64,000 nt of DNA. Source: JAFEDN01 sp965651935 (lineage in GTDB: Bacteria; Pseudomonadota; Gammaproteobacteria; Coxiellales; Coxiellaceae). The position numbers were made by a program, and so were the translations under genes. The first letter of the stretch is position 1. Each line of letters begins with the position of its first letter. The DNA lies in contig CBFGTC010000003.1 of assembly GCA_965651935.1 (NCBI GenBank), positions 1 to 64,000 on the forward strand, written 5' to 3'. The notes below the pieces were generated by a model. It worked only from the letters and a program-made list of their open reading frames with translations. It was not told the origin of the DNA and searched no databases. This document shows positions 53,959-62,011 of the stretch, in pieces.

Positions 53959-54567
53959 TTATTTTTTTTCTGAAATGTTCCAAAGTTTTTCTAAGTTATA
54001 ATATTCCCGCGTTTCCGCTAACATGATATGGACCACCACGTCTAAGTAATCCAGCAGTATCCAGCCTGTTTCTTTTTGGTCTTCCACGCTATTAAAAGGG
54101 TGTATTCCCGTTTTTTTTAAAGCCACAACTAATTTTTCCGCGGTAGAAGCTGCATGACGAGAAGAAGTCGCGGTACAAATAACCAGAGTGTCCATTACAT
54201 TGCTTAAATTTTGAACGTTAATAATGCTGATATCTTTTGCTTTTAAATCAGTCAGAAGTTCAGTAATCAAGTGCGTTAATTCTTCCAGATCAGCTGGTTT
54301 GGCGTCAATTTGTAAAGCATGTATATTTTCAGGTATCATATCGGCTAGAATAGCATATATCATGCGGTGTCGCTCGGCAAGTGTTTTACCTTGGAAAGCC
54401 TGAGACACTATTTTTAGACTGAAATGGCCTCCGCCCGCTTTAGCACCCGGATGGCCCTGATGTTTCGCGCTATCATCCACTACTTGCAAGGACAAAGGCT
54501 TTAGTTGCTCCTGCAAGCGAGTTTCTATTTCATTTAAAATGATTTGATTTTTTTTCATAAAGTTCAT
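53959..54567 (-). CDS. BolA - RsfS fusion protein
   Basis: One uninterrupted 202-aa frame holds two proteins that are normally separate. Residues about 5-88 are a BolA-family domain (HPGAKAGGGHFSLKIVS with the conserved His, then FQGKTLAERHRMIYAIL and a C-terminal IHALQIDAK). Residues about 92-200 are ribosomal silencing factor RsfS (LKAKDISIINVQNLSNVMDT, TATSSRHAASTAEK, GWILLDYLDVVVHIML, REYYNLEKLW). BolA proteins work with monothiol glutaredoxins on Fe-S handling and stationary-phase shape; RsfS binds uL14 and blocks subunit joining in starvation. The start is the ATG at 54567 or 54558, just after the yciB stop; downstream are rlmH and mrdA, the usual RsfS neighbours, while BolA next to yciB is also common. 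Confidence 0.87.
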   Translation of the reverse strand: MNFMKKNQIILNEIETRLQEQLKPLSLQVVDDSAKHQGHPGAKAGGGHFSLKIVSQAFQGKTLAERHRMIYAILADMIPENIHALQIDAKPADLEELTHLITELLTDLKAKDISIINVQNLSNVMDTLVICTATSSRHAASTAEKLVVALKKTGIHPFNSVEDQKETGWILLDYLDVVVHIMLAETREYYNLEKLWNISEKK

Positions 54568-54568
54568 C

Positions 54569-55120
54569 TTATTTTTTACTATGTTGACTTTCCGGAGTTT
54601 GCATATGCCGCGCCATATAAAGGGCTTGTACAATAATGAAAACCAATGTTATCCCTAAAGTACCAAATAGTTTGAAATTGACCCAGGCATTGGTATCAAA
54701 GTGATAAATCACATATAGATTTAGAAAACCCAAAAAGGTAAAAAATACGGCCCAGCTTATATTTAAGCGGCGCCATATCTGGGCTGCTAAACTGATTTTG
54801 TCACCCAACATACGCTCTAGCAGAGTTTTATTGCTAAAAAATTGACTGAACAATAAGGTAATGGCAAATATCCAATAAATAACACTTGGTTTCCATTTAA
54901 TAAAAATATCTTTATGGAACAGGAGGGTGGAACCTCCCAATAATAAGATAAATAAAAAAGTTAAGCCATGTAAAGTTTCAAAACGGCGGTGGATAATCCA
55001 GTAAATCGTCAGTTGGAGTAAAGAAGAGCCAATGGTAACCGCGGTGGCGGTATAGATGTCGGAAAATTTATAGGCTATAAAAAAGCAAATGATAGGAAAA
55101 TAATCAAACAAAAATTTCAT
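54569..55120 (-). CDS. yciB: Inner membrane-spanning protein YciB (septation protein A)
   Basis: A 183-aa polytopic membrane protein with five hydrophobic helices. It starts MKFLFDYFPIICFFIAYKFS and carries the family stretch FLILLLGGSTLLFHKDIFIKWKPSVIYW, then WRRLNISWAVFFTFLGFLN. YciB affects septation and envelope organisation with DcrB and cell-wall proteins. One base separates its stop from the fusion gene start, so the two are coupled. Confidence 0.93.
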   Translation of the reverse strand: MKFLFDYFPIICFFIAYKFSDIYTATAVTIGSSLLQLTIYWIIHRRFETLHGLTFLFILLLGGSTLLFHKDIFIKWKPSVIYWIFAITLLFSQFFSNKTLLERMLGDKISLAAQIWRRLNISWAVFFTFLGFLNLYVIYHFDTNAWVNFKLFGTLGITLVFIIVQALYMARHMQTPESQHSKK

Positions 55121-55280
55121 AGTCGGTCAATTCCCGTCCCAAAAGCGCAACTTTACCTCAGCTCGTTATTCGAAGCAACCTTATTCTATTTTGTAATTAA
55201 TGGAATATACAAATAAATTTTTTACGACAATTTAATTTTTTAATGTTACAATTTCCATCAAAAAAATGGTAGGAAACAGA

Positions 55281-57287
55281 ATGAGTAGAAATATCGATTC
55301 AAAAGCATCAACTTTTTTATCTAGAGAATTAAGTGGTTTTAAATCGTCTAGCATATTAAATGAAGTTGGGTTAAACGAAAATAGTGATTCACTTTGTGAT
55401 AATGAAACTAAACCTAATCCTAATAAAGGTTGTCTCTGCATAGATTGTAAAGACTCTAGTTACAACGGGTATAGGCTTTTATTCATTCCCGAGTTTAATT
55501 TATGGGATGTTGAAATTCAATTAGACCGTGTTTTGGGTAGTGGCTGCATCGGGAAAGCCATTATTTTAGATAAGTACAGTACTGTATATTACGTTAGTAA
55601 TGGTGTTTTGGAATATAAAGAAAAATTGGGAATTGGTCAAACGAACAACATTCCTTTGCGCGCAAAAATTTGCAACATTGATTTAACAAGATTTAAATCA
55701 GACGACTCAAGTTTATTGGGTTTTCACATTGGTTCAAGAAACATTCTAAGAACCATTCCAATAGATTCAAAGGCGACTAAAAACATTATTGATGAAGCTC
55801 ATGAAATCTATCGAATTTTACCCAAAAATCTTGTTTTGATAGAGTTGATAGATAAACGACTTGAGCGGGTTAAAAATACATTTCGTTCCAAAATGCGGGC
55901 TGCGATCAAAAAAAAGGAAAAATTGAGTTCTAAGCAGGAAAAACATCCTTTTTGCGATTTACCAAAACATGAACTCAAAATAATTCTAGAGCTTCTTTAC
56001 AAAGAAAAAATTGAAGAAATTTTATTGTCACACCGAAATTTAGGTATAGTTAAAAGAGAGAAATATAAATTAGATTATAGTCCATTATCCAATGCATCTC
56101 TTTGGTTCTATGCTGATCTAGAAAATAAAGATGAAAAAAATTACGACCTACGTGCAATTTATAAAGCCATTGAAAAACGAATTAATAACCAGTTTAAAGA
56201 CTTATTTTCAGAATTATCTCAAAAAAAATCCTTAAATCCTTCTAAGGTGTTTTTACGATACTTGGAATTGTATTATAAATCTGAAATTCGTCAATATATT
56301 CAAGAAAATGATTTGGCTTCTGCTGTTGTTGTTTGCAATAACTTAAAGAAATTAAAGTTTTTGTTTAATAAAAAATTTTTAATTGAATTATACGCAATGA
56401 TAAGCGAAGCCGTAAACAAATCAAAGCCTTGTGCTGAGCGCTTAGACAATCAGGCTTTATCCAAGATTCGATTAATTCAGGAAAAAATTGATTTTTTTAT
56501 TAAGCCTGCTTTGATTTGGGGTATAGTTGATCAAAAAATTAGCAAATGGAACCAAAAATTCAATGAAATAAAACCAAAAAAAGAAAAGTCGCTCCAAGAA
56601 GCTATATCTCCTCAATCAGATGAAATCATCCTCGACTTGATTAGGATGATTTTAATTTATGAAAAAAATGAACTTTTAGGAAAAAGTAAAACAGTACTAG
56701 ATGGATATGCAGCTGAAATTTATTCATTATTCACCAAAGCTCAGGAGATGTCGGTTGACCTTGAGAAGGTTAAGGGTAATAACTTTTTTATAAACAATAA
56801 AGAAAAATGTTTGAACTTGATTGAAAAGATTATCAATGATTTGAACGATGAAAAAAATCGATTGATCAATCATTTTCATCGGCATATGAATTTTCAAATC
56901 GCAAAAAAATTGACCAACAAAACCAAACCAACCATTAAAAAATCCGTTCCTGTATTAAAACCAAATTTATTACTGCCACCCCCTTCATCGCCGCCAAACT
57001 CATCCTTTTTGGCAATACTAATAAGAATATGCAATCGTCTATTGCAATGGCTCACGCCCAAAGGGAAAAAAAATGTGCAAATCCGTACAATATATGGAAT
57101 GCATGCTATTCATTATACCATTATTCCCAATAAACCGCGGACTATCCCGAAGGATACTTTAAAGAATACTCCAAAGGATAGTCCGAAGAATATCTCGAAA
57201 AATATCCCGAAGGATAGTCTGAAAGATAGTCAACTTGAAGGAGTGGAAGATTATAAGCAAGAGTGTTCGGTAATATTATCTATGTAA
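55281..57287 (+). CDS. Hypothetical protein, 668 aa, with C-terminal tetrapeptide repeat
   Basis: Not recognised. The first 180 residues contain a cysteine pair region (GCLCIDCKD) and a beta-rich stretch (DVEIQLDRVLGSGCIGKAII) that superficially resembles a kinase glycine loop, but no kinase catalytic motifs follow. The middle 400 residues are helical and lysine-rich. Residues about 562-578 are proline-rich (LLLPPPSSPPNSS). Residues 623-650 are seven copies of a four-residue repeat, [PLS]K[DN][TSI]. The tail ends ECSVILSM. The ATG at 55281 after AGGAAACAG is chosen over 55266. Long AT-rich unknown proteins like this are common effector candidates in Legionellales; here that is inference. Confidence 0.68.
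   Translation: MSRNIDSKASTFLSRELSGFKSSSILNEVGLNENSDSLCDNETKPNPNKGCLCIDCKDSSYNGYRLLFIPEFNLWDVEIQLDRVLGSGCIGKAIILDKYSTVYYVSNGVLEYKEKLGIGQTNNIPLRAKICNIDLTRFKSDDSSLLGFHIGSRNILRTIPIDSKATKNIIDEAHEIYRILPKNLVLIELIDKRLERVKNTFRSKMRAAIKKKEKLSSKQEKHPFCDLPKHELKIILELLYKEKIEEILLSHRNLGIVKREKYKLDYSPLSNASLWFYADLENKDEKNYDLRAIYKAIEKRINNQFKDLFSELSQKKSLNPSKVFLRYLELYYKSEIRQYIQENDLASAVVVCNNLKKLKFLFNKKFLIELYAMISEAVNKSKPCAERLDNQALSKIRLIQEKIDFFIKPALIWGIVDQKISKWNQKFNEIKPKKEKSLQEAISPQSDEIILDLIRMILIYEKNELLGKSKTVLDGYAAEIYSLFTKAQEMSVDLEKVKGNNFFINNKEKCLNLIEKIINDLNDEKNRLINHFHRHMNFQIAKKLTNKTKPTIKKSVPVLKPNLLLPPPSSPPNSSFLAILIRICNRLLQWLTPKGKKNVQIRTIYGMHAIHYTIIPNKPRTIPKDTLKNTPKDSPKNISKNIPKDSLKDSQLEGVEDYKQECSVILSM
57147..57230 (+). 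repeat. Seven tandem 12-bp coding repeats
   Basis: Seven imperfect 12-base units, typically CCGAAGGATAGT, encode PKDT, LKNT, PKDS, PKNI, SKNI, PKDS and LKDS at residues 623-650 of the 668-aa protein. The in-frame unit length means copy number can change without frameshift. Confidence 0.85.
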
Positions 57288-57335
57288 TCCTCACCGAAGA
57301 CATGATCCTAACCCAAGCTTAGGTTACAATGTGGT

Positions 57336-57965
57336 ATGGCGAAAATTTTCCATACTCATCCTCAAAATCCTCAAGCACGCTTAATACAGCAAGCTGTGCA
57401 AATCATTAAAGATGGGGGAGTGGTAATATATCCCACTGATTCAGCCTATGCGATAGGTTGTCGTTTGGGTGACAAATCTGCCTGCGAACGAATCCGCGAC
57501 CTCAGAGGTTTGGATAAACACCATCACTTTACTTTAATGTGTCACAATCTTTCACAATTGGCGACTTATGCTCGAGTGGATAATCCTAGCTTTCGTTTAT
57601 TAAAAGCACACACTCCTGGCGCGTACACCTTTATTCTTGAAGGAACCAAAGAAGTCCCGCGACGATTGTTACATCCAAAACGTAAAACCATTGGGTTGCG
57701 TGTACCCGATTGTGTGATAACTCAAGCTTTACTGGCTGCTTTGAATGAGCCTTTAATGAGTGTCACTTTAATGTTGCCTGGTCAAATTAATCCTTTAATT
57801 GATAAAGAAGAAATGATTAATACTTTTGGTCGTGGAGTCGATTTAATTATTGACAGCGATTTTTACGCCAATGAAGCGACCAGTGTTATCGACCTCACTC
57901 AGCATCCTCCTCAAATTATCCGGGTTGGTAAGGGTGATATCAGCAGTTTTGTAACAAATCAATAA
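57336..57965 (+). CDS. yciO: Sua5/YciO/YrdC family protein, YciO type
   Basis: A 209-aa protein of the threonylcarbamoyl-adenylate synthase superfamily. It has the KDGGVVIYPTDSAYAIGCRL motif, RIRDLRGLDKHHHFTLMCHN, LKAHTPGAYTFILEGTKEVP and KTIGLRVPDC, matching YciO more than TsaC. YciO function is not settled; TsaC makes threonylcarbamoyl-AMP for tRNA t6A. It leads into scpA 21 bases downstream, a common gammaproteobacterial order. Confidence 0.9.
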   Translation: MAKIFHTHPQNPQARLIQQAVQIIKDGGVVIYPTDSAYAIGCRLGDKSACERIRDLRGLDKHHHFTLMCHNLSQLATYARVDNPSFRLLKAHTPGAYTFILEGTKEVPRRLLHPKRKTIGLRVPDCVITQALLAALNEPLMSVTLMLPGQINPLIDKEEMINTFGRGVDLIIDSDFYANEATSVIDLTQHPPQIIRVGKGDISSFVTNQ

Positions 57966-57986
57966 AAATTGCTGATATTCTGAGTT

Positions 57987-58781
57987 ATGTTAGAATATTC
58001 CCACATGTGTGCCGACAATATTAAAATAAATGGCGAGCAACTCACTGAGCTGCCTCAAGATCTTTATATTCCCCCTGAAGCTTTACGTATTTTTTTAGAA
58101 GCTTTCGAAGGCCCTTTGGATTTATTACTATACCTGATTAAAAAAGACAATTTTGATATTTTAAATATTCCCATAGCCGATATTACTCGCCAATACTTGC
58201 AATACATTGAACTAATGCAAGACTTGAAATTGGAGCTGGCGGCAGAGTATTTATTGATGGCTGCCATGCTCGCAGAAATTAAATCCAGGTTGCTATTACC
58301 CAAACCCGCGCTGAGCGAGGAAACCGAAGAACAAGACCCTCGTGCGGAGTTGGTGCGGCGCTTGCAAGAATATGAACGTTTTCAACAGGCTGCGACACTT
58401 TTGGATGAATTGCCCCAATTGGGGCGGGATATATTTCCGGCTCAAGCAGAATGCCCACCTTTTACGCAAGAAGTTCAAAGGCCAGATATTTCTCTACAGG
58501 ATATTTTAGCGGCGCTGAAAAATATCATGGAAAGGTCTAAATTATTTGCCGAGCATCAGGTTAAACCAGAGGTATTATCCATTCGTGAGCGCATGACCCA
58601 GGTTCTGGCTCGCTTAAATTCACAGGAATTTATGAACTTTACTCGTTTTTTCCGGGCTCAGGAAAACGCAATGGGAGTCAGTGTGACATTAATCGCGGTT
58701 TTAGAGTTGGCCCGACAATCGGCAATTGAATTAGTTCAAACTCACGCATTTGCTCCTATTTATATTAAAGCCAAAGGGTAA
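57987..58781 (+). CDS. scpA: Segregation and condensation protein A
   Basis: A 264-aa kleisin subunit of the SMC-ScpAB condensin. The N-terminal kleisin motif FEGPLDLLLYLIKKDNFDIL and AAEYLLMAAMLAEIKSRLLLP bind the SMC neck; the C-terminal winged-helix region follows (FFRAQENAMGVSVTLIAVLELARQ). Starts at 57987 or 58005 are both possible. Six bases separate it from scpB. Gammaproteobacteria with ScpAB usually carry SMC rather than MukBEF. Confidence 0.93.
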   Translation: MLEYSHMCADNIKINGEQLTELPQDLYIPPEALRIFLEAFEGPLDLLLYLIKKDNFDILNIPIADITRQYLQYIELMQDLKLELAAEYLLMAAMLAEIKSRLLLPKPALSEETEEQDPRAELVRRLQEYERFQQAATLLDELPQLGRDIFPAQAECPPFTQEVQRPDISLQDILAALKNIMERSKLFAEHQVKPEVLSIRERMTQVLARLNSQEFMNFTRFFRAQENAMGVSVTLIAVLELARQSAIELVQTHAFAPIYIKAKG

Positions 58782-58787
58782 TCATCC

Positions 58788-59345
58788 ATGTTGGAAAATT
58801 TAGAACAAATTATCGAAGCTATTTTGCTGACAGCCGGTGAGCCCGTTTCCTTGGAACGTTTACGAGATATTATTGATGATCACAATGTATCTTTGCCGAT
58901 TTTGCGAGAAACGTTACGTTTGATTTCTAAGCGCTATGAAAATCGCGGTATTGAATTGACTGAAGTGGCGAGCGGCTATCGCTTCCAGGCTAAAAAAGAA
59001 TACACGCTTTGGCTGGAAAGGCTGCACACCCGTAAATCAAACCGATATTCAAAGGCTTTTTTAGAAACTCTGGCTTTAATTGTTTACCGCCAACCCTTAA
59101 CCCGAGGGGAGATTGAAGAAATTCGAGGGGTAGCGGTTAGCACGCAAACCATCAAATCTTTATTAGACTTGGAATGGATACGTGCAGTGGGTCAGCGTGA
59201 TGTGCCGGGTAAACCGACTTTATACGCTACGACGTTAAAATTCCTTGATGATTTTAATTTAAAAAGCTTGTCCGAATTGCCAGCGTTACAGGAACCGAAA
59301 AGTATCGAACAGTTAGAGCAACAATTGGCGTTAAATCTCGTTTAA
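58788..59345 (+). CDS. scpB: Segregation and condensation protein B
   Basis: A 185-aa protein with two winged-helix domains that binds the ScpA kleisin. The conserved core is NRYSKAFLETLALIVYRQPL followed by TRGEIEEIRGVAVSTQTIKSLL and VPGKPTLYATT. Normal length. It is co-transcribed with scpA and followed by rluB after 55 bases, the conserved scpA-scpB-rluB arrangement. Confidence 0.94.
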   Translation: MLENLEQIIEAILLTAGEPVSLERLRDIIDDHNVSLPILRETLRLISKRYENRGIELTEVASGYRFQAKKEYTLWLERLHTRKSNRYSKAFLETLALIVYRQPLTRGEIEEIRGVAVSTQTIKSLLDLEWIRAVGQRDVPGKPTLYATTLKFLDDFNLKSLSELPALQEPKSIEQLEQQLALNLV

Positions 59346-59400
59346 CTTAAACAATGGCTTGCCAATGCGCAGGATATAAATAAAAACAAGGTTGCATAAT

Positions 59401-60135
59401 ATGAAAGAACAAGAGACTGAAAAATTACAAAAAGTGTTAGCCCGCCAAGGGTTGGGATCGCGCCGGGATTTGGAAAAATGGATTAACGCAGGCCGCGTTA
59501 AAGTGAATGGTCAATTGGCTAAAGTAGGAGACCGGGTCAGTGTACATGACCTCATCGAGGTTGACGGCCATGTAGTGGCTCAAAATACGCGGGAAATGAC
59601 TACTCGGGTTATCCTATATCATAAACGCATCGGTGAAATTTGTACTCGGCGGGATGATCAAGACCGCCCGACCGTGTTCGCCGAGCTTCCGCCCTTAACT
59701 CAAGGCCGCTGGGTTGGGGTAGGGCGTTTAGAAGTGAATACTGCAGGGTTACTGCTTTTTACCAATAATGGAGAGCTAGCTCAAAAACTAATGAATCCTC
59801 GCCGTATTATTGAGCAAGAATATGCGGTCCGAGTTTTGGGGGATATGGACGATAATTGTCTGTCGCGCTTGATGCAAGGGGTTAAATTAGAGGACGGCTT
59901 AGGTCGATTTGAAAGATTAATTGATAACGGTGGCCGTGGCGCTAACCATTGGTATCGGGTGGTTATCACGGAAAGCCGCCCACGTTTCATTCGGCGAATG
60001 TTGGAATCTCAAGGTTTAACTTTAAGTCGGCTTATTCGAGTCAGATTGGGCCCCGTTGAACTCCCTCGAGATTTACGTCAAGGAGGCTGGTTGGACTTGC
60101 CTATATCGGCGATAAAGCAGTTGGAAAAACTTTAG
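59401..60135 (+). CDS. rluB: Pseudouridine synthase RluB-type, catalytic Asp replaced by Glu
   Basis: A 244-aa RsuA/RluB-family protein. The N-terminal S4 RNA-binding domain (KLQKVLARQGLGSRRDLEKW) and the synthase domain (TRRDDQDRPTVFAELP, RLMQGVKLEDG, ITESRPRFIRRMLE) are intact. The active-site motif that normally reads GRLDxNTxGLLL reads GRLEVNTAGLLLF here, with codon GAA for Glu111 where the catalytic Asp is expected. E. coli RluB makes pseudouridine 2605 in 23S rRNA. Substitution of this Asp usually abolishes activity, so this protein may only bind RNA, or be an unusual active form. The ATG at 59401 is chosen over TTG 59392. Confidence 0.88.
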   Translation: MKEQETEKLQKVLARQGLGSRRDLEKWINAGRVKVNGQLAKVGDRVSVHDLIEVDGHVVAQNTREMTTRVILYHKRIGEICTRRDDQDRPTVFAELPPLTQGRWVGVGRLEVNTAGLLLFTNNGELAQKLMNPRRIIEQEYAVRVLGDMDDNCLSRLMQGVKLEDGLGRFERLIDNGGRGANHWYRVVITESRPRFIRRMLESQGLTLSRLIRVRLGPVELPRDLRQGGWLDLPISAIKQLEKL

Positions 60136-60141
60136 GCTTGT

Positions 60142-60831
60142 TTAGGAATACCGATTGGCTGTCATTTGATTCAAATCAGCCAAAGTTATCCCCTCTAAGC
60201 TGTCAATACAGTGATCAGCGAGGCTGAGTTTTTCGCGAGAATAGCTGGTGGTGACTGCCAGTACGCTCATTCCTGCTGCCTTAGCCGCTACTATACCGGC
60301 AGGAGAATCTTCAATGGCCAAGCAAAATTGGGGCAGCACGTTTAAAGAAGTGGCGGCCAAACGATAACCGGCGGGATCTGGTTTACCAGCCTGGACGTCT
60401 TCAATTGTAACTAAATGCTTGAAATATTCTGATAAATTCTCACTATCCAATAATCCTAAAAGCTGGTTGATTTCATTTTTGTAACTTCCTGAGCAAATTG
60501 CCAAAGGATAATGTTGAGCGGCTTGTTTTATTAAATTGATGGCGCCTTGGCAGGGACGAGCTTGGTCGGGTAATAAACTGCGATAATGATTGATTTTCGC
60601 CCGGACTAAATCCTGAACATACTCATCGCTCGTACTTAATTGGAATTTATTACAAAGGCGTTTAAAATTTTCCAAATCAGGCTGACCGATACATTCCTGT
60701 AAATACATCGTATAGTCGATTTTTCCGCCGAGTGGGGCAAACACACTTTGTGTTGCTTGAAAATGCAACGGCTCACTGTCCACTATGACGCCGTCAAAGT
60801 CAAAGATAATAGCTTGAAGCATATCATACAT
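60142..60831 (-). CDS. HAD superfamily phosphatase, beta-phosphoglucomutase-like
   Basis: A 229-aa HAD subfamily IA hydrolase. Motif I FDFDGVIVDSEPLH holds both catalytic Asp residues, motif II is AICSGSYKNEI, motif III the Lys in QAGKPDPAGY, and motif IV FCLAIEDSPAGIVAAKAAGM. A helical cap domain lies between motifs I and II. Such enzymes dephosphorylate sugar phosphates or interconvert them; the exact substrate is not readable. Possible starts are 60831 and 60822. It converges on rluB with six bases between stops. Confidence 0.87.
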   Translation of the reverse strand: MYDMLQAIIFDFDGVIVDSEPLHFQATQSVFAPLGGKIDYTMYLQECIGQPDLENFKRLCNKFQLSTSDEYVQDLVRAKINHYRSLLPDQARPCQGAINLIKQAAQHYPLAICSGSYKNEINQLLGLLDSENLSEYFKHLVTIEDVQAGKPDPAGYRLAATSLNVLPQFCLAIEDSPAGIVAAKAAGMSVLAVTTSYSREKLSLADHCIDSLEGITLADLNQMTANRYS

Positions 60832-61110
60832 AATAACATATTTTTCTACTCTAAGAAAGGGATTTGTTCCTGTGCTTTAGCCATTCTCGGCCATTCTATA
60901 ACTCATTAATTTTTTTCAAATTTTTTTAAAAGGTTGTCTAGAATTTTTGACAAATATAAGAATGTATATTCTAGGACTTAAACTGATTAAAAAAGTTGAA
61001 TAGTTAGAAAATAAATGTTAACGTAGCTGGACTTAAATTGTAAATGGATGTAAAAATTGCAGTAGTAGTTGTAAATAAAGAGCTAAAACAATAAAGCAAC
61101 AGGGTATTTT

Positions 61111-61989
61111 ATGAAATTAATAGAATCAAGTAATTCGTTTCCTAAAGAATTAACGAAACATATTTTGATAAATTTAAACTTTGGTGAGCTTAAGTCATTT
61201 CAATGCACCTCGAAAAATTTTAAAAATATTGTAGAAGACATTTTAAAGAACCCAAAAAATCTACCTGATTTTTGGTTAGACGCTCACAAAGTTTTTCAAT
61301 TGTGGAAACAATTCGAACAGATTAAGCAAAGCAGATCGATAAAAAGAAAATTATTTTTATGTTGTTATTCACTTCCTTTTCTTGGATTCGGCGCTATAAC
61401 AACAGCCTGGCGTTTATTGCAAGTGAAATTGTCTAATAATTTTGACCATATTTTAAATATTTGTAATCAAACTAACACTCTCATAAATAATGTATCCACT
61501 ACATGTTTAAGTTATTTAAATAGTGTAAATAATAGCAATTGTTTGGTTAATAATATATGTAAACAATTGCTTTGTCAGATGAGCGATTTAACGGAGATTG
61601 GTGATTGCAAAGACAGTTTTGATGACATTCGTGGAGGTTGTAAAGAACTAACGAAAAATGGTGATATGATTTTTATGAGCCTTATCAGTCTACCATTAAT
61701 TTATATTATTGTTGCATTTTTGACCTGTCCAAAATTTTTAAAAAATTGCTTTAGCCAATTTTACCATATCCCTGATTCATTAAGGTCAGAGATTACGACT
61801 ATAATACAATCAATTAGTTCAAATCCTGTAAATGATGTAACTTCAATTAGAATTGTTCAAACTCATCTATCCCAAGTTTACCGCTCCCTTGCCAAATTTT
61901 CCTTCTTACAGCAAGAAGCAATTCTAGAACAAAAGAGTGAGCTGGAACTTGAATTAAACGATGATATTTACCTGGCTCTTCCTGGTTGA
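61111..61989 (+). CDS. F-box-like protein with two membrane segments
   Basis: A 292-aa protein. Residues about 10-45 (FPKELTKHILINLNFGELKS then FQCTSKNFKNIVED) fit the F-box pattern LP-E---I---L---DL-----VCK-W. In eukaryotes this motif recruits Skp1 to cullin ubiquitin ligases, and in Legionella and relatives F-box proteins are type IV effectors acting in host cells. Two hydrophobic segments at about 82-100 and 190-208 enclose a loop with six or more cysteines (CNQTNTLINN... to DCKDSFDDIRGGC), so it may sit in a host membrane with an oxidised loop. AT-rich, 280-base AT-rich leader upstream without a convincing promoter. Delivery to a host is inference. Confidence 0.68.
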   Translation: MKLIESSNSFPKELTKHILINLNFGELKSFQCTSKNFKNIVEDILKNPKNLPDFWLDAHKVFQLWKQFEQIKQSRSIKRKLFLCCYSLPFLGFGAITTAWRLLQVKLSNNFDHILNICNQTNTLINNVSTTCLSYLNSVNNSNCLVNNICKQLLCQMSDLTEIGDCKDSFDDIRGGCKELTKNGDMIFMSLISLPLIYIIVAFLTCPKFLKNCFSQFYHIPDSLRSEITTIIQSISSNPVNDVTSIRIVQTHLSQVYRSLAKFSFLQQEAILEQKSELELELNDDIYLALPG

Positions 61990-62011
61990 GAGCTGGTATT
62001 CCATTCTTTTC

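Noticed and set aside
55500..55620. Protein kinase glycine loop in the 668-aa protein (VLGSGCIGKAII)
   Set aside because: No HRD or DFG-like catalytic motifs follow, so a kinase call is not supported.
60947..60975. TTGACA promoter upstream of the F-box-like gene
   Set aside because: No -10 element at 16-18 bases; the nearest TATATT is only 12 bases away.
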